Assembly (NCBI GenBank): GCA_947259705.1 | Contig: CAMYNL010000023.1 | Span: 1 to 64,000 of the forward strand | Length of the DNA stretch: 64,000 bases | DNA from: an uncultured Gammaproteobacteria bacterium | GTDB taxonomy: Bacteria; Pseudomonadota; Gammaproteobacteria; Arenicellales; JAANXG01 | Reading direction: 5' to 3' | Part shown: piece by piece, positions 1-8,829 of the stretch | Numbering within the stretch: position 1 is the first letter of the stretch | Layout of the letters: the number at the start of each line of letters is the position of its first letter | Notes under the pieces: model-generated | What the model saw: the letters and a program-made list of their open reading frames with translations, nothing else | What the model was told of the DNA's origin: nothing | The model's database searches: none | Position numbers and translations under genes: made by a program

Positions 1-323
1 ACCCCGGGGTTACCCCCAACGCACGTCCCGGTAGGGTACCGGTGGCAGAACACCAGATCGTCCTTGATAAATACTCGTGCAACCTCGTGTCGCACGCCAG
101 GAAGAGTCATTCGTCGCCCAAGGGACGACCGGCGGCAGCATACTCATTGCCGCCCTTGGCTAAAGCGAAAAAACTAGTGCCGGCTGCTGCGCTGCATCAT
201 GCGGCAACCGGCCAATTACCGCTATTCGAGCACTCGAAAAAACATCAATTCTAACGTCTGTTGCTGAAAGTGTTCCCGTCATATCACCCGGCTTTATGAG
301 CAAGAGAGGGGACAGTCGATGGA
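1..323. other. left-end intergenic stretch
   Basis: No gene is supported here. A 70-codon frame opens with GTG at 42 behind a weak AGGGT, but the product is low-complexity and resembles nothing I know. The stretch lies downstream of the minus-strand PEP-CTERM gene and is cut off by the window edge. Confidence 0.4.
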
Positions 324-1043
324 CTACGCGTCTACCCGAGCATTCAATCTGTGTCGTCTTGCAAAGCCAAGTCCGGCCAGACCCAGGCTCATCAGGAGTA
401 AGGTGGTGGGTTCGGGGACGTTTGCGGTCCCTGGAGTATCCAACGACAAGTCATTAAAAAAGCCCACACGCCACGCACCAGTTCCATCTGGAGAACGGAA
501 CACATGCGCCGGAGTAAAGATGGGAAGAATGCTGTCAGGACCGACCGGCGTCGAGCCACCGTAGGGATAGTCTGTCAACCCATTTACGTTGATAAGGAAT
601 ACACCGTCGATTACTGATGTCCAAGGTATGGATTCCGGTGTGCCGTCGTTATCTGTATCTATATCGTCGCCAGCTGCACCAGTGAATCCAGAAACGAGAA
701 GAAAATTCGCCGGCGTAATAAAGTAGTCATCGCCGGTAACAATCTCAGCAGATGCGTCGGTCTGGTGTGCAAGGAAATGACCGTCGGCTGGAATCGAGAG
801 CGGGTCGAGATCGTATACAAAATTGATTAGCCCAGGATCAAATTCCCCGCTAATGTTTAGCAACGAGAGACCTGCCAGCGATTCGTTAGGTACGCCAGCC
901 AATTCCCAAAAGTTATCCGTATCTATGCCCGGTTGCGAAATACGCACCTCGTTGATCGTTATGGCTTCGCTAACACCGGATGTAAAAATCAGACTAACAA
1001 AGAGAGCCCTACGAGCCATTCTTATCAGAATTCTAGGCGTCAT
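324..1043 (-). CDS. PEP-CTERM sorting-domain protein, lamin-tail-like
   Basis: This is an exported protein of about 239 aa. It starts with a basic and hydrophobic signal peptide (ARRALFVSLIFTSGVSEA) and ends in a C-terminal VPEPTTLLL motif, one hydrophobic helix and a basic RRHR tail. That is the PEP-CTERM signal processed by exosortase in bacteria making extracellular polysaccharide. The mature part opens with ITINEVRISQPG, like the first strand of lamin-tail domains, and has Asp-rich turns such as DIDTDNDG. I chose ATG 1043 because GGGAGAAA lies just upstream; an in-frame start at 1100 lacks a ribosome site. No exosortase or EPS gene is visible in the window, so the sorting machinery must be elsewhere. 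The gene sits in AT-rich accessory DNA. Its function is unknown. Confidence 0.8.
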   Translation of the reverse strand: MTPRILIRMARRALFVSLIFTSGVSEAITINEVRISQPGIDTDNFWELAGVPNESLAGLSLLNISGEFDPGLINFVYDLDPLSIPADGHFLAHQTDASAEIVTGDDYFITPANFLLVSGFTGAAGDDIDTDNDGTPESIPWTSVIDGVFLINVNGLTDYPYGGSTPVGPDSILPIFTPAHVFRSPDGTGAWRVGFFNDLSLDTPGTANVPEPTTLLLMSLGLAGLGFARRHRLNARVDA

Positions 1044-1715
1044 TAGTTTCTCCCGTTTAAGATGGACGAAGAAATTTGATTCTATATAGACGATAAGCAA
1101 GTATCGTGCCGACTAAACTATCTCTCTACAAATCAGATTCTTATAAAAATGGCGACGAAACGCACAAAGCACCAGCGCCGAGTCTGTAAAAACTCCCGAC
1201 ACTTTCTCAGACTGTTCAGCGCCACAAAAAATGCAGTCAATCTTATGTGATCAAACAGGTTAGGTGAAAACAAGTACGTCGTTCACTCGGGGGTCAAAGG
1301 AAAACATAGCCGCTGTGGGTCTGTTTTACACGGATGCACCGGACAGAATTTGTAGATCAAAACTGCAAGGAAAACTGGCAATACAATAAGGGGGCCGATG
1401 GTCCGGTACGTAGCGGTAGACCTGTCGGTGTCTAATTCCTAATTCTCGCGGCCTTGGTGCATGAATAATTCGCGCCCCACGAAAAACGGTAATGTGTGCA
1501 TCATTTATCTGTTTGTTTCCACTTTCCTAGCGATAATAGGCGATATCCAACGTACGCGTTCCACTCACGTACGAGTCAACCCGATTCATGCAACAAGGCC
1601 CCAAAGTCCGGCCATGCAGCACCCGCACGGGGACCTCTAGCAACCGCCACGTCGGCAAGTTAATTCCGTACCAATTACCGCGTCAAGGGCTTACAATGGC
1701 CTCTCCAATGGTCCC
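1044..1715. other. AT-rich intergenic region carrying a MITE-like element
   Basis: This 670-bp region between divergent genes contains no convincing open frame. Its one recognisable feature is the 151-bp element at 1450-1600. Base composition is visibly more AT-rich than the c-di-GMP gene that follows. Confidence 0.6.
1450..1600 (+). mobile_element. MITE-like element, copy 1 (151 bp)
   Basis: The element begins GGCCTTGGTGCATGAAT and ends with the inverse of GGCCTTGTTGCATGAAT, so it has 17-bp terminal inverted repeats with one mismatch. A second copy of exactly the same length, with 6 substitutions, lies at 50974-51124. It has no coding capacity. The termini resemble those of the IS903 group of the IS5 family (GGCTTTGTTGAATAAATC), which suggests, by inference, mobilisation in trans by such a transposase. 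I see no flanking target duplication. Confidence 0.75.
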
Positions 1716-4529
1716 GTGAATCGTTGGCTCATGACTGACACGACGCAGGCCGGTGCCGACGGGCTGGCGACCTCTGCCCGACACCGCCGCAAGCTGCTGA
1801 TGCAGCTTTACCGCCAGGGACTGCCGACCCAGGGTTTCAATATTGTTGCGGTTGCAATCACCGCCATCGTGCTCTGGCCGGTGGTTCCCCAGCCCCTGCT
1901 GCTGGTTTGGGTGGGCTGGATGATGGTGTTGGCCAGCGGTCGGCTCGTGTCCATGCGCTGGTTCCTGGCCCATGGCGAGAATGCGGGCGACCTCGCCCTG
2001 TGGGACCGGTTGTTTCACTGGGGCGCACTGCTGGGTGGGCTGTCCTGGGGTGTATTGTCTTTCGCGCTCGAATCGCGCTGGCCAGTGGTCTATCAGGTCT
2101 ACCTGCTGTCCGCGTTCGTGGCGCTGGCCAGCGCCACGCGGGTTGCCTACATTGCCTCGTTGCGAACCTACGAATTCTTCCTCGCCGGCCTGGTCACGCC
2201 GATCATCATCAGCAGTACCCTCAGTCAGCATCCCCGTGCGGGACTGTTTGCGGTGGCCGCTCTGGTACTCGGTGTGTTCATGTATCTGACGGCCCGCACC
2301 AGTCACGCCAGTTTCGTCAGTAATCTTTCGCTGCGTGTGGCCAACGAGGAGCTGATTGAGAACCTGTCGCAGATAAACGATGACCTCAGCAACGAGGTGC
2401 GCCAGCGACGCAACGCGGAAAGCGAACTGGTGCGCGAACGGGACCTGTTCCTGCAGGGTCCGGTGATCGTTTTCCGCTGGTCCCCCGAGGCGGGGTGGCC
2501 GATCGAGTATGTTTCACCCAACGTGGAGCGGTTCGGCCTGAACGCCGACCATCTCATTGCCCGGCGCGCCCACTTTCGCGACCTGATACACCCTGATGAC
2601 ATTGGCGCGCTTATGCAGGCCGATGCGCTGCGCAGGGGAAATAACCAGTTTCAGTTCGTCGAGCAGGACTATCGTCTGGTGTTGCCCGACGGCCAGGTCC
2701 GGTGGGTATATGACCGGTCAATTCCAGTCACTGATGAGTTTGGCAATATCACCCATTTTGACGGTTACCTGCTGGACATCACCGATCGCAAGCAGGCGGA
2801 ACAGTCATTGCGTGAAGAGAAGGAACGGGTGCTGGTGACGCTGGACTCCATTGGCGACGGCGTTATCACCACTGATGTATTGGGGACGGTGACCTACCTG
2901 AACCCGGTGGCGGAATTGCTCACCGGCATGGTGCTTGAACAGGCACAAGGGTTACCCCTGCAGAAGGTGTTCCGCGCCTATGAACAGGACAGTGATCGAC
3001 GAATTGCTGACCCGCTGCCGAAACAGGAGGCCGGAAGGCAAACCGGCCGCGAACTGAAGCACGTGAGCCTGCGGCCCAAGTCGAACCTGGTCTTCGATGT
3101 ACACTATTTGATTTCCCCCATCAGCGACCAGGACGGTGAGGCAATGGGGTGGGTGCTCGCCCTGCATGACGACACCCAAATGCTGTCCCTGAACCGCGAG
3201 CTGGCGTACCGCGCATCCCATGATGCCTTGACCGATACCCTTAACCGCCCGGAGTTCGAAAGGTTCCTCGAGCATGCCGTGGCGACGGCTCGCGAACAGA
3301 AGGTCAGCCACGCCCTGCTTTACATCGACCTGGACCAGTTCAAGGTGGTCAATGACACCTGCGGCCACTTGGCGGGGGACGAGCTGCTCAAGCGGATTTC
3401 CGCCATCCTGGTGCAGAACATACGCCGATCCGATATGCTGGCCCGGATCGGGGGCGATGAGTTCGGCGTGCTTTTGCACCGTTGCTCCATCGCCCAGGCG
3501 TGCAGTATCGCCGAGAAGCTGCGGAGCGCAGCCCAGGACAATCGCTTTGTCTGGGAACGCAAGATATTCGAAATGGGCTTGAGCATCGGTATCGTCGCCA
3601 TCGACCAGGACAGCGAGAACAATCAGGCGATCATGAGCGCAGCGGATATGGCCTGCTATACCGCCAAGGATCTGGGCCGTAACCGCATCCACGTCTACCA
3701 GGCCTCGGACCATGAACTGGCTCTGCGGCAATCGGAGATGCATTGGGTCAGCCGGATCAACCGCGCCCTGCAGGAAGACCGGCTGGTTCTGTACGCTCAG
3801 GAGATCCGCCCGGTGACGGACACCGGCGGCGATGGCGGACACTTTGAGATCCTGTTGCGCATGTTCGATGAGTCCGGCCACTTGGTGCCGGCACAATCGT
3901 TCATGTCCGCCGCCGAACGTTTCAACCTCATTAGCACCATCGACCGGTGGGTGATCAGGGAAGCGTTCGCCGCCATCGCCGCGGAACAAGGCACCGCGCC
4001 CGTCTACGCCGTCAACATCTCGGGTTCATCACTCAGCCAGGCGGATTTTCTGTCCTACATCAAACAACAGATCGACCTGCACCAGGTGTGCGGGGCGCAG
4101 ATCTGCTTCGAGATCACGGAGACCGCGGCGGTATCGAACTTCACCAATGCCAACCGATTCGTCAGGGATCTCAAGGAGCTGGGATGTCGGTTTGCGCTGG
4201 ACGATTTCGGCAGCGGGTTGAGTTCTTTCGCATATCTCAAGGACATACCGGTCGATTACCTGAAGATCGACGGCTCTTTCATCCGCAACATCACCAAGGA
4301 CAGCCTGGATCGCGCCCTGGTCTCGGCGATCAATGATGTCGGGCACGTCATGCTGATTGATACCGTTGCCGAATTCGTGGAGGACAAGCTGACTTTTGAA
4401 GAGGTCCGTAAGATCGGTATAGATTACGCACAGGGAAGCTACATCGGTGAACCCACGCCACTGGGGACCCAGCAAGCCAAACTCGAGAACATCCCCGCGC
4501 GCGCCCGGGCTCTGCGCGAGGTCAGCTGA
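1716..4529 (+). CDS. membrane PAS-GGDEF-EAL c-di-GMP enzyme
   Basis: A 937-aa inner-membrane protein that probably makes and/or degrades cyclic di-GMP. The order is about six N-terminal membrane helices (roughly residues 30-195), a short coiled stretch, two PAS-type sensor domains (about 235-500), GGDEF (signature GGDEF at 579-583) and EAL. The GGDEF active site is intact. In the EAL domain the signature reads EIL (HFEILLRM), but the other metal and general-base positions are present: VNISG, FEITET, DDFGSG, YLKID, the Glu of TVAEFVED and the Gln of AQG. Phosphodiesterase activity is therefore plausible. The start is GTG 1716; ATG 1731 is an alternative. It converges on the histidine kinase gene, overlapping its 3' end by 8 bp. 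The same architecture and EAL variant recur at 32899-35517. Confidence 0.9.
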   Translation: MNRWLMTDTTQAGADGLATSARHRRKLLMQLYRQGLPTQGFNIVAVAITAIVLWPVVPQPLLLVWVGWMMVLASGRLVSMRWFLAHGENAGDLALWDRLFHWGALLGGLSWGVLSFALESRWPVVYQVYLLSAFVALASATRVAYIASLRTYEFFLAGLVTPIIISSTLSQHPRAGLFAVAALVLGVFMYLTARTSHASFVSNLSLRVANEELIENLSQINDDLSNEVRQRRNAESELVRERDLFLQGPVIVFRWSPEAGWPIEYVSPNVERFGLNADHLIARRAHFRDLIHPDDIGALMQADALRRGNNQFQFVEQDYRLVLPDGQVRWVYDRSIPVTDEFGNITHFDGYLLDITDRKQAEQSLREEKERVLVTLDSIGDGVITTDVLGTVTYLNPVAELLTGMVLEQAQGLPLQKVFRAYEQDSDRRIADPLPKQEAGRQTGRELKHVSLRPKSNLVFDVHYLISPISDQDGEAMGWVLALHDDTQMLSLNRELAYRASHDALTDTLNRPEFERFLEHAVATAREQKVSHALLYIDLDQFKVVNDTCGHLAGDELLKRISAILVQNIRRSDMLARIGGDEFGVLLHRCSIAQACSIAEKLRSAAQDNRFVWERKIFEMGLSIGIVAIDQDSENNQAIMSAADMACYTAKDLGRNRIHVYQASDHELALRQSEMHWVSRINRALQEDRLVLYAQEIRPVTDTGGDGGHFEILLRMFDESGHLVPAQSFMSAAERFNLISTIDRWVIREAFAAIAAEQGTAPVYAVNISGSSLSQADFLSYIKQQIDLHQVCGAQICFEITETAAVSNFTNANRFVRDLKELGCRFALDDFGSGLSSFAYLKDIPVDYLKIDGSFIRNITKDSLDRALVSAINDVGHVMLIDTVAEFVEDKLTFEEVRKIGIDYAQGSYIGEPTPLGTQQAKLENIPARARALREVS

Positions 4530-5910
4530 GTGGCGCGGAATCCGCCGCCACCGGCTCCAGCACTACGCATAATCCGGGATCGGCATCGGTCAGCCTGACC
4601 CGCAGGTCGTGCAGTGATGCTACCGCCTTGACCAGGCTGAGACCCAGGCCGCTGCCGGGCGTGCTGCGGCTGCTGTCGACCCGGTAGAACCGCTGGAATA
4701 CCTTGTCCTTCTCGCGCTCCGGCACGCCCGGTCCCGAGTCGCAGACAGAAACACCGGCCGCGTAGACGCGGGCGCGTATGAGACCCTCGGGAGGCGTGTA
4801 TTTCACCGCGTTGTCCAGCAGGTTGGTAAAGGCCTGGAACAGCAGGTCGCGGTCACCCACCAGGGTGAATTCGCTTTCACGAACGAGTTCGACGCGCTGC
4901 CGGTTCTCCTCGGCCACCGGTTCATAGAGTTCAACCACATCCGCCAGCACCTGTCCCAGTTCCAGCGGCGCAAACCCGGCGCGACGGGCATCCGCCTCCA
5001 GGCGGGCGATCCGCAGCAGCGCGTTGAAGGTCCCCAGCAGGCCATCCGCCTCGGCGAGGGCCTGCTCCACCATCTCACGCCGGGCCTGATCGTCGCCGGG
5101 CGGTTGCATGCTCAGCGATTCCAGACGGTTGCGCAGCCTGGCCAGCGGCGTCCTCAGGTCGTGGGCGATGTTGTCGGAGACGCGGCGCACGCCGTCCATC
5201 AGGGCCTCGATCTGGTCCAGCATATTATTGAGATTGTCGGACAGCTGATCGAACTCGTCACCGCTGCCGCGGTGCGGGATGCGTTGGTTCAGGTTTCCGC
5301 TCATGATCTCGCGGCTCGCGCGATTGATAGTATCCAGCCTGCGGTTCACGCTGCGGCTCATCATGAAACCGCCGAGCAGCGCCAATGCGAAGGTAAAAAC
5401 ACCCCCCAGCACCAGGGTCCGCTTAATCAGCGTTTGGATTGATTGCAGTTCGTACATGTCGCGGCCCACCAGCAGGTGGTAACGCCCGCGCACCAGGAAC
5501 GCCCGCGCCCGCGCGCTGTGCACCCGGCCGCTGACGTCGTCACCCAGTCTGAAGGTGACCCAGCCGGCGGTATCCGCCGGTACTTGGGGCCAGCGGTTGA
5601 TGTTACCCAGCAGGGGTCGGTAATTGTTGTCCGTGAGCAGGTACACGGTGGAATCACCCGGCTGCTGCTTGGACAGCCGCTCGCCGACCTGTGCGGTGAG
5701 CCCGCGCAGGCCGTCAGTTTCATACCTTTCCGCCAGCCCCGTGATCTCCGCGTCGATGGTGGCATCGACCTGGCGCGACATGTAGGCGGCCGTGGACCAG
5801 TAGATGAAGCTGAGCAGCACCAGTGCCGACACACTGAACAGCACCATGTATATAAGCGCCAGACGGAAGGTGGCGCTGCGCAGAAGGGATTTAATACTCG
5901 CGAAGGACAT
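4522..5910 (-). CDS. two-component sensor histidine kinase
   Basis: A 462-aa inner-membrane kinase for the response regulator gene that overlaps it upstream. It has a membrane helix near the N-terminus, a periplasmic sensor segment of about 125 residues, a second helix, HAMP, the phosphoacceptor H-box (DNIAHDLRTPLARLR, His about residue 250) and a HATPase_c domain (NLLDNAVKYTPP, GPGVPE, GSGLGLSLVK). I start it at ATG 5910 (MSFASIK), which overlaps the regulator stop by 20 bp; an upstream in-frame codon at 5961 would overlap by 71 bp. The overlap implies translational coupling. The adjacent protease gene fits an envelope-stress circuit, but the inducing signal cannot be read from sequence. Confidence 0.93.
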   Translation of the reverse strand: MSFASIKSLLRSATFRLALIYMVLFSVSALVLLSFIYWSTAAYMSRQVDATIDAEITGLAERYETDGLRGLTAQVGERLSKQQPGDSTVYLLTDNNYRPLLGNINRWPQVPADTAGWVTFRLGDDVSGRVHSARARAFLVRGRYHLLVGRDMYELQSIQTLIKRTLVLGGVFTFALALLGGFMMSRSVNRRLDTINRASREIMSGNLNQRIPHRGSGDEFDQLSDNLNNMLDQIEALMDGVRRVSDNIAHDLRTPLARLRNRLESLSMQPPGDDQARREMVEQALAEADGLLGTFNALLRIARLEADARRAGFAPLELGQVLADVVELYEPVAEENRQRVELVRESEFTLVGDRDLLFQAFTNLLDNAVKYTPPEGLIRARVYAAGVSVCDSGPGVPEREKDKVFQRFYRVDSSRSTPGSGLGLSLVKAVASLHDLRVRLTDADPGLCVVLEPVAADSAPLS

Positions 5911-6565
5911 AACCCGCGCCGCGAACCGTGTGTAGCAACGGGGTATCGAAGTCCTTGTCAATCTTGCTGCGCAGGCGACTTATGTGGACGTCTATGACGT
6001 TGGTTTGCGGATCGAAATGGTAATCCCAGACTTTTTCGAGAAGCATGGTTCTGGTCACGACCTGACCGCTGTGCCGCATCAGGTACTCGAGCAGACGGAA
6101 CTCGCGGGGCTGCAGATCGATATCGCGGCCGTCCCTGCTCACGGTGCGGCTGAGCAGGTCCATCTCCAGGCCGTCCACCTGCAGCCGGGTCACGGGTGCC
6201 TCTATCTCGGCGCGCCGCACGAGCGCTTCCAGCCGGGCCAGCAGCTCGGAGAACGCGAAGGGCTTCACCAGGTAATCGTCACCGCCCGCCTTCAGCCCGT
6301 CCACCCTGTCGTCGACCTCCCCCAGCGCACTGAGTATAAGCACCGGCGTGGTCACCGCTGCGCCGCGCAGTCGCTCGATGATGGTCAGCCCATCCAGCTG
6401 CGGCAGCATGCGGTCGATCACCAGCACGTCGTAGGGCTCGGCAGCACCGAGTTCCAGTCCCGTCTGGCCGTCGGCCGCGTGGTCCACCGCGTGGCCCGCC
6501 TCCTTCAATCCCTTGACGATGTAACCGGCGGTTTCCTGATCGTCCTCGATAATGAGAATGCGCAT
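5891..6565 (-). CDS. OmpR/PhoB-family response regulator
   Basis: A 224-aa DNA-binding regulator. The receiver domain begins MRILIIEDD, with the acidic pocket at residues 8-9, phosphoacceptor Asp51 (LVIDRMLP) and the conserved Lys of VKPF. The C-terminal winged helix has the usual LQPREFRLLEYLMRH and the ending HTVRGAGYVLREY. The longer frame to 6700 adds a proline/arginine-rich stretch with no homology, so I use ATG 6565. It is the first gene of the pair and overlaps the kinase gene by 20 bp. Its stop lies 3' of no other gene, and the protease gene ends 104 bp upstream on the same strand, so read-through from the protease transcript is possible. Confidence 0.93.
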   Translation of the reverse strand: MRILIIEDDQETAGYIVKGLKEAGHAVDHAADGQTGLELGAAEPYDVLVIDRMLPQLDGLTIIERLRGAAVTTPVLILSALGEVDDRVDGLKAGGDDYLVKPFAFSELLARLEALVRRAEIEAPVTRLQVDGLEMDLLSRTVSRDGRDIDLQPREFRLLEYLMRHSGQVVTRTMLLEKVWDYHFDPQTNVIDVHISRLRSKIDKDFDTPLLHTVRGAGYVLREY

Positions 6566-6668
6566 TGCTTGGCCGTGACCGGGAAGTGAATACTGCGCGG
6601 GATTATAGCAACCCTCGCCACGGTCAACGGAGCGGGGCGCTAAACGCCCCGCTCGACCGGCAGCCGGC

Positions 6669-8189
6669 TCAGGCAACCTTGACCGCCACGAATCGGTCAT
6701 TACCGTCCCGGGTCACCAGCAGCAGTACGGCGCTCTTCGCCTGCTCCACTGCCCGGTTCACTTCCGTGCGCACATCCTCTGGCGCTTCGACCCGGGTGCC
6801 GCCCACCATTTTGATGATGTCGCCGGGGCGCAGGCCCTTGGCGGCGGCCGGGCTGCCCGGCCGCACCTCAACCACCAGTGCTCCGCTGACTTCGGCGCCA
6901 ACGCCGTACTGGGCGCGCGACTCGGGTGTGAGTGGCGCCAGTGCCAGGCCGAGACGCGCGGGAGCGCGTTCTGGCGCCGGCTCATCGGCGGCCTCTGCCA
7001 GTTGGGCGCTTTCCTCGCTCCTGCCCACGGTTACCGTCTTCGTGTGCGCTTTCCCGCCGCGCCAAAGCTTGACCTGCACGTCACTGCCGGCGGCGGTGGC
7101 GGCCACCATACGCGGCAATTCCCGCATCTCTTTAACGGTCTGGCCGTCGTACTCCAGTATCACGTCGCCGGGCTGCAGATCCGCTGCGGCGGCAGGGCTG
7201 TCACCGACCACGCTGGCTACCAGCGCGCCCTGCTCCGCTTCCAGGTCCAGGCTGGCGGCAATCTCCTCGCTGACACTCTGAATCTGCACGCCCAGCCAGC
7301 CGCGTTCCACATTGCCGTTGGTGATCAGCTGATCCACGACCGATTGCGCCATGGAGGCCGGGATTGCGAAACCGATGCCGACATTACCGCCGTTGGGTGA
7401 AAAGATTGCCGTGTTGACACCCACCACCCTGCCGTCAGCGCTGAAAAGCGGCCCGCCGGAGTTGCCGCGATTGATGGGTGCGTCGATCTGCAGGAAATCA
7501 TCCAGCGGCCCGGAGCGGATATCTCGTCCCCGCGCTGAGATGATGCCGGTGGTGGCGGTACCGCCGAGGCCGAAGGGATTGCCGATTGCCACCACCCAGT
7601 CGCCGACGCGGGCCCGGTCGGAGTCGCCGAACTCCACGTAGGGCAGCGGCTCGGTGGACTCGATCTTGAGCACCGCCAGATCGGTCTTGCCGTCGAACCC
7701 CTTCAAGCTGGCCGCGTATTCCGCACCATCGTTGGTGATGACCGTGATCTCCTCCGCGCCCTTGACCACGTGGTGATTGGTGACCACGTATCCGTCGGGG
7801 TCAATGATGAAGCCGGAGCCCTGAGCCTGCGCCGGTTGGTGCGGCATGTCGCTCGGCCCGCGATGACCGCGCTCCTCGAAATAACGCTCGAAGAAGTCCT
7901 TGAAAGGAGAGCCGGGAGGCAGCTGAAACTGCGGTGACGCTCCCGCGGGGCCGCCGGCGCCGGCTTTGCTGGTGATGTTGACCACCGCCGGCGCGACCGC
8001 CTCGACCAGGTCGGCGAAGCTGCCGCGAGATACCTCGGTCTGGGAGAAGCCGGCGTTCGCAGGAGCCGTCTTCGCGAGCACGGGCGTGTTGATCTGACTG
8101 CCCACCAGGAAGGCCAGCGATGCCGCCGCCGCCATCACAATGAATGGCGGGCGCCGCAGGCCGGCCGGAAAACGATTTCTGGAAGACAT
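6669..8189 (-). CDS. degP: periplasmic serine protease, DegP/HtrA (Do) family
   Basis: A 506-aa protease and chaperone that degrades misfolded envelope proteins. It has an N-terminal signal or anchor helix (FIVMAAAASLAFLVG), a trypsin-like domain with catalytic His140 (VTNHHVV), Asp170 (KTDLAVL) and Ser244 (INRGNSGGPL), and two PDZ domains (about 290-375 and 410-500). Length and order match DegP/DegQ/MucD; which member it is cannot be settled from sequence alone. ATG 8189 is preceded by AAGGAGGT nine bases upstream, one of the best ribosome sites in the window. The next genes on the strand encode a two-component system, and a divergent rhodanese gene lies upstream. Confidence 0.95.
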   Translation of the reverse strand: MSSRNRFPAGLRRPPFIVMAAAASLAFLVGSQINTPVLAKTAPANAGFSQTEVSRGSFADLVEAVAPAVVNITSKAGAGGPAGASPQFQLPPGSPFKDFFERYFEERGHRGPSDMPHQPAQAQGSGFIIDPDGYVVTNHHVVKGAEEITVITNDGAEYAASLKGFDGKTDLAVLKIESTEPLPYVEFGDSDRARVGDWVVAIGNPFGLGGTATTGIISARGRDIRSGPLDDFLQIDAPINRGNSGGPLFSADGRVVGVNTAIFSPNGGNVGIGFAIPASMAQSVVDQLITNGNVERGWLGVQIQSVSEEIAASLDLEAEQGALVASVVGDSPAAAADLQPGDVILEYDGQTVKEMRELPRMVAATAAGSDVQVKLWRGGKAHTKTVTVGRSEESAQLAEAADEPAPERAPARLGLALAPLTPESRAQYGVGAEVSGALVVEVRPGSPAAAKGLRPGDIIKMVGGTRVEAPEDVRTEVNRAVEQAKSAVLLLVTRDGNDRFVAVKVA

Positions 8190-8370
8190 GATGCAATACC
8201 TCCTTTAAAGTCTGCATACTTTCACTGTTTCGACGCTGTCGCAGTACGCCGCATAGTCGTTACTTTAGGCAGACCGTGCTTACGCCATCATGAAGCGGCC
8301 GTTAATTTTCTGTAATCTCCATGTTTTCCAGGTCATCATCATTAGCCCGGCCTATTTTCGCGAATAACAA

Positions 8371-8829
8371 ATGGAAGATGTCATCACTACCCATGACTAT
8401 CGGTTCTGGCTGCTGCTGGGCGGCACCGCTGCGGTGTTCGGTCTGGTACGCCTGGCGCCGCGCTGGATTGATGTTCGCGGCAAGCACATTACGCCTGGTG
8501 AACTGAAACAACGCCTGGATCAGCACGAGTCATTCCTGCTGCTGGATGTGCGCAGCGCCGGGGAGTACTTCGGCCCCGACGGGCGCATCGGGAGTTCGCG
8601 GCTGTTGCCGCTGGAGCAGCTCGACCAGCAGGCAGCGCGGCGTGTCATCCCGCCAGGCGACATTGAATCGACAACCGTGGTGACGATTTGCAACACCGGT
8701 ATTCGTGCCGCCGTCGCAACACGCAGGCTGCGGCGCGCCGGACTGAGGGCATTGACCCTGCGCGGCGGCCTGGAGGCCTGGCAGGGCGAATATCTCCCTC
8801 TGGTCAGAGGAGTCGCGCGCGATGCCTGA
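8371..8829 (+). CDS. membrane-anchored rhodanese-like protein
   Basis: A 152-aa protein with an N-terminal helix (FWLLLGGTAAVFGLVRLAP) followed by one rhodanese domain. The domain has LLLDVRSAGEY near its start and the active-site loop ICNTGIRAAV with its Cys. The family transfers sulfane sulfur or binds thiol partners, probably facing the cytoplasm or periplasm from the membrane. The stop overlaps the next gene's start by 8 bp, so the two are likely co-translated. It is divergent from the protease gene across 181 bp. Confidence 0.85.
   Translation: MEDVITTHDYRFWLLLGGTAAVFGLVRLAPRWIDVRGKHITPGELKQRLDQHESFLLLDVRSAGEYFGPDGRIGSSRLLPLEQLDQQAARRVIPPGDIESTTVVTICNTGIRAAVATRRLRRAGLRALTLRGGLEAWQGEYLPLVRGVARDA

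Noticed and set aside
42..254. 70-codon frame with GTG start at the left edge
   Set aside because: No homology, biased composition and only a weak ribosome site. Not supported as a gene.
2952..3989. 345-codon minus-strand frame inside the first GGDEF/EAL gene
   Set aside because: Antisense of the GGDEF and EAL coding sequence.
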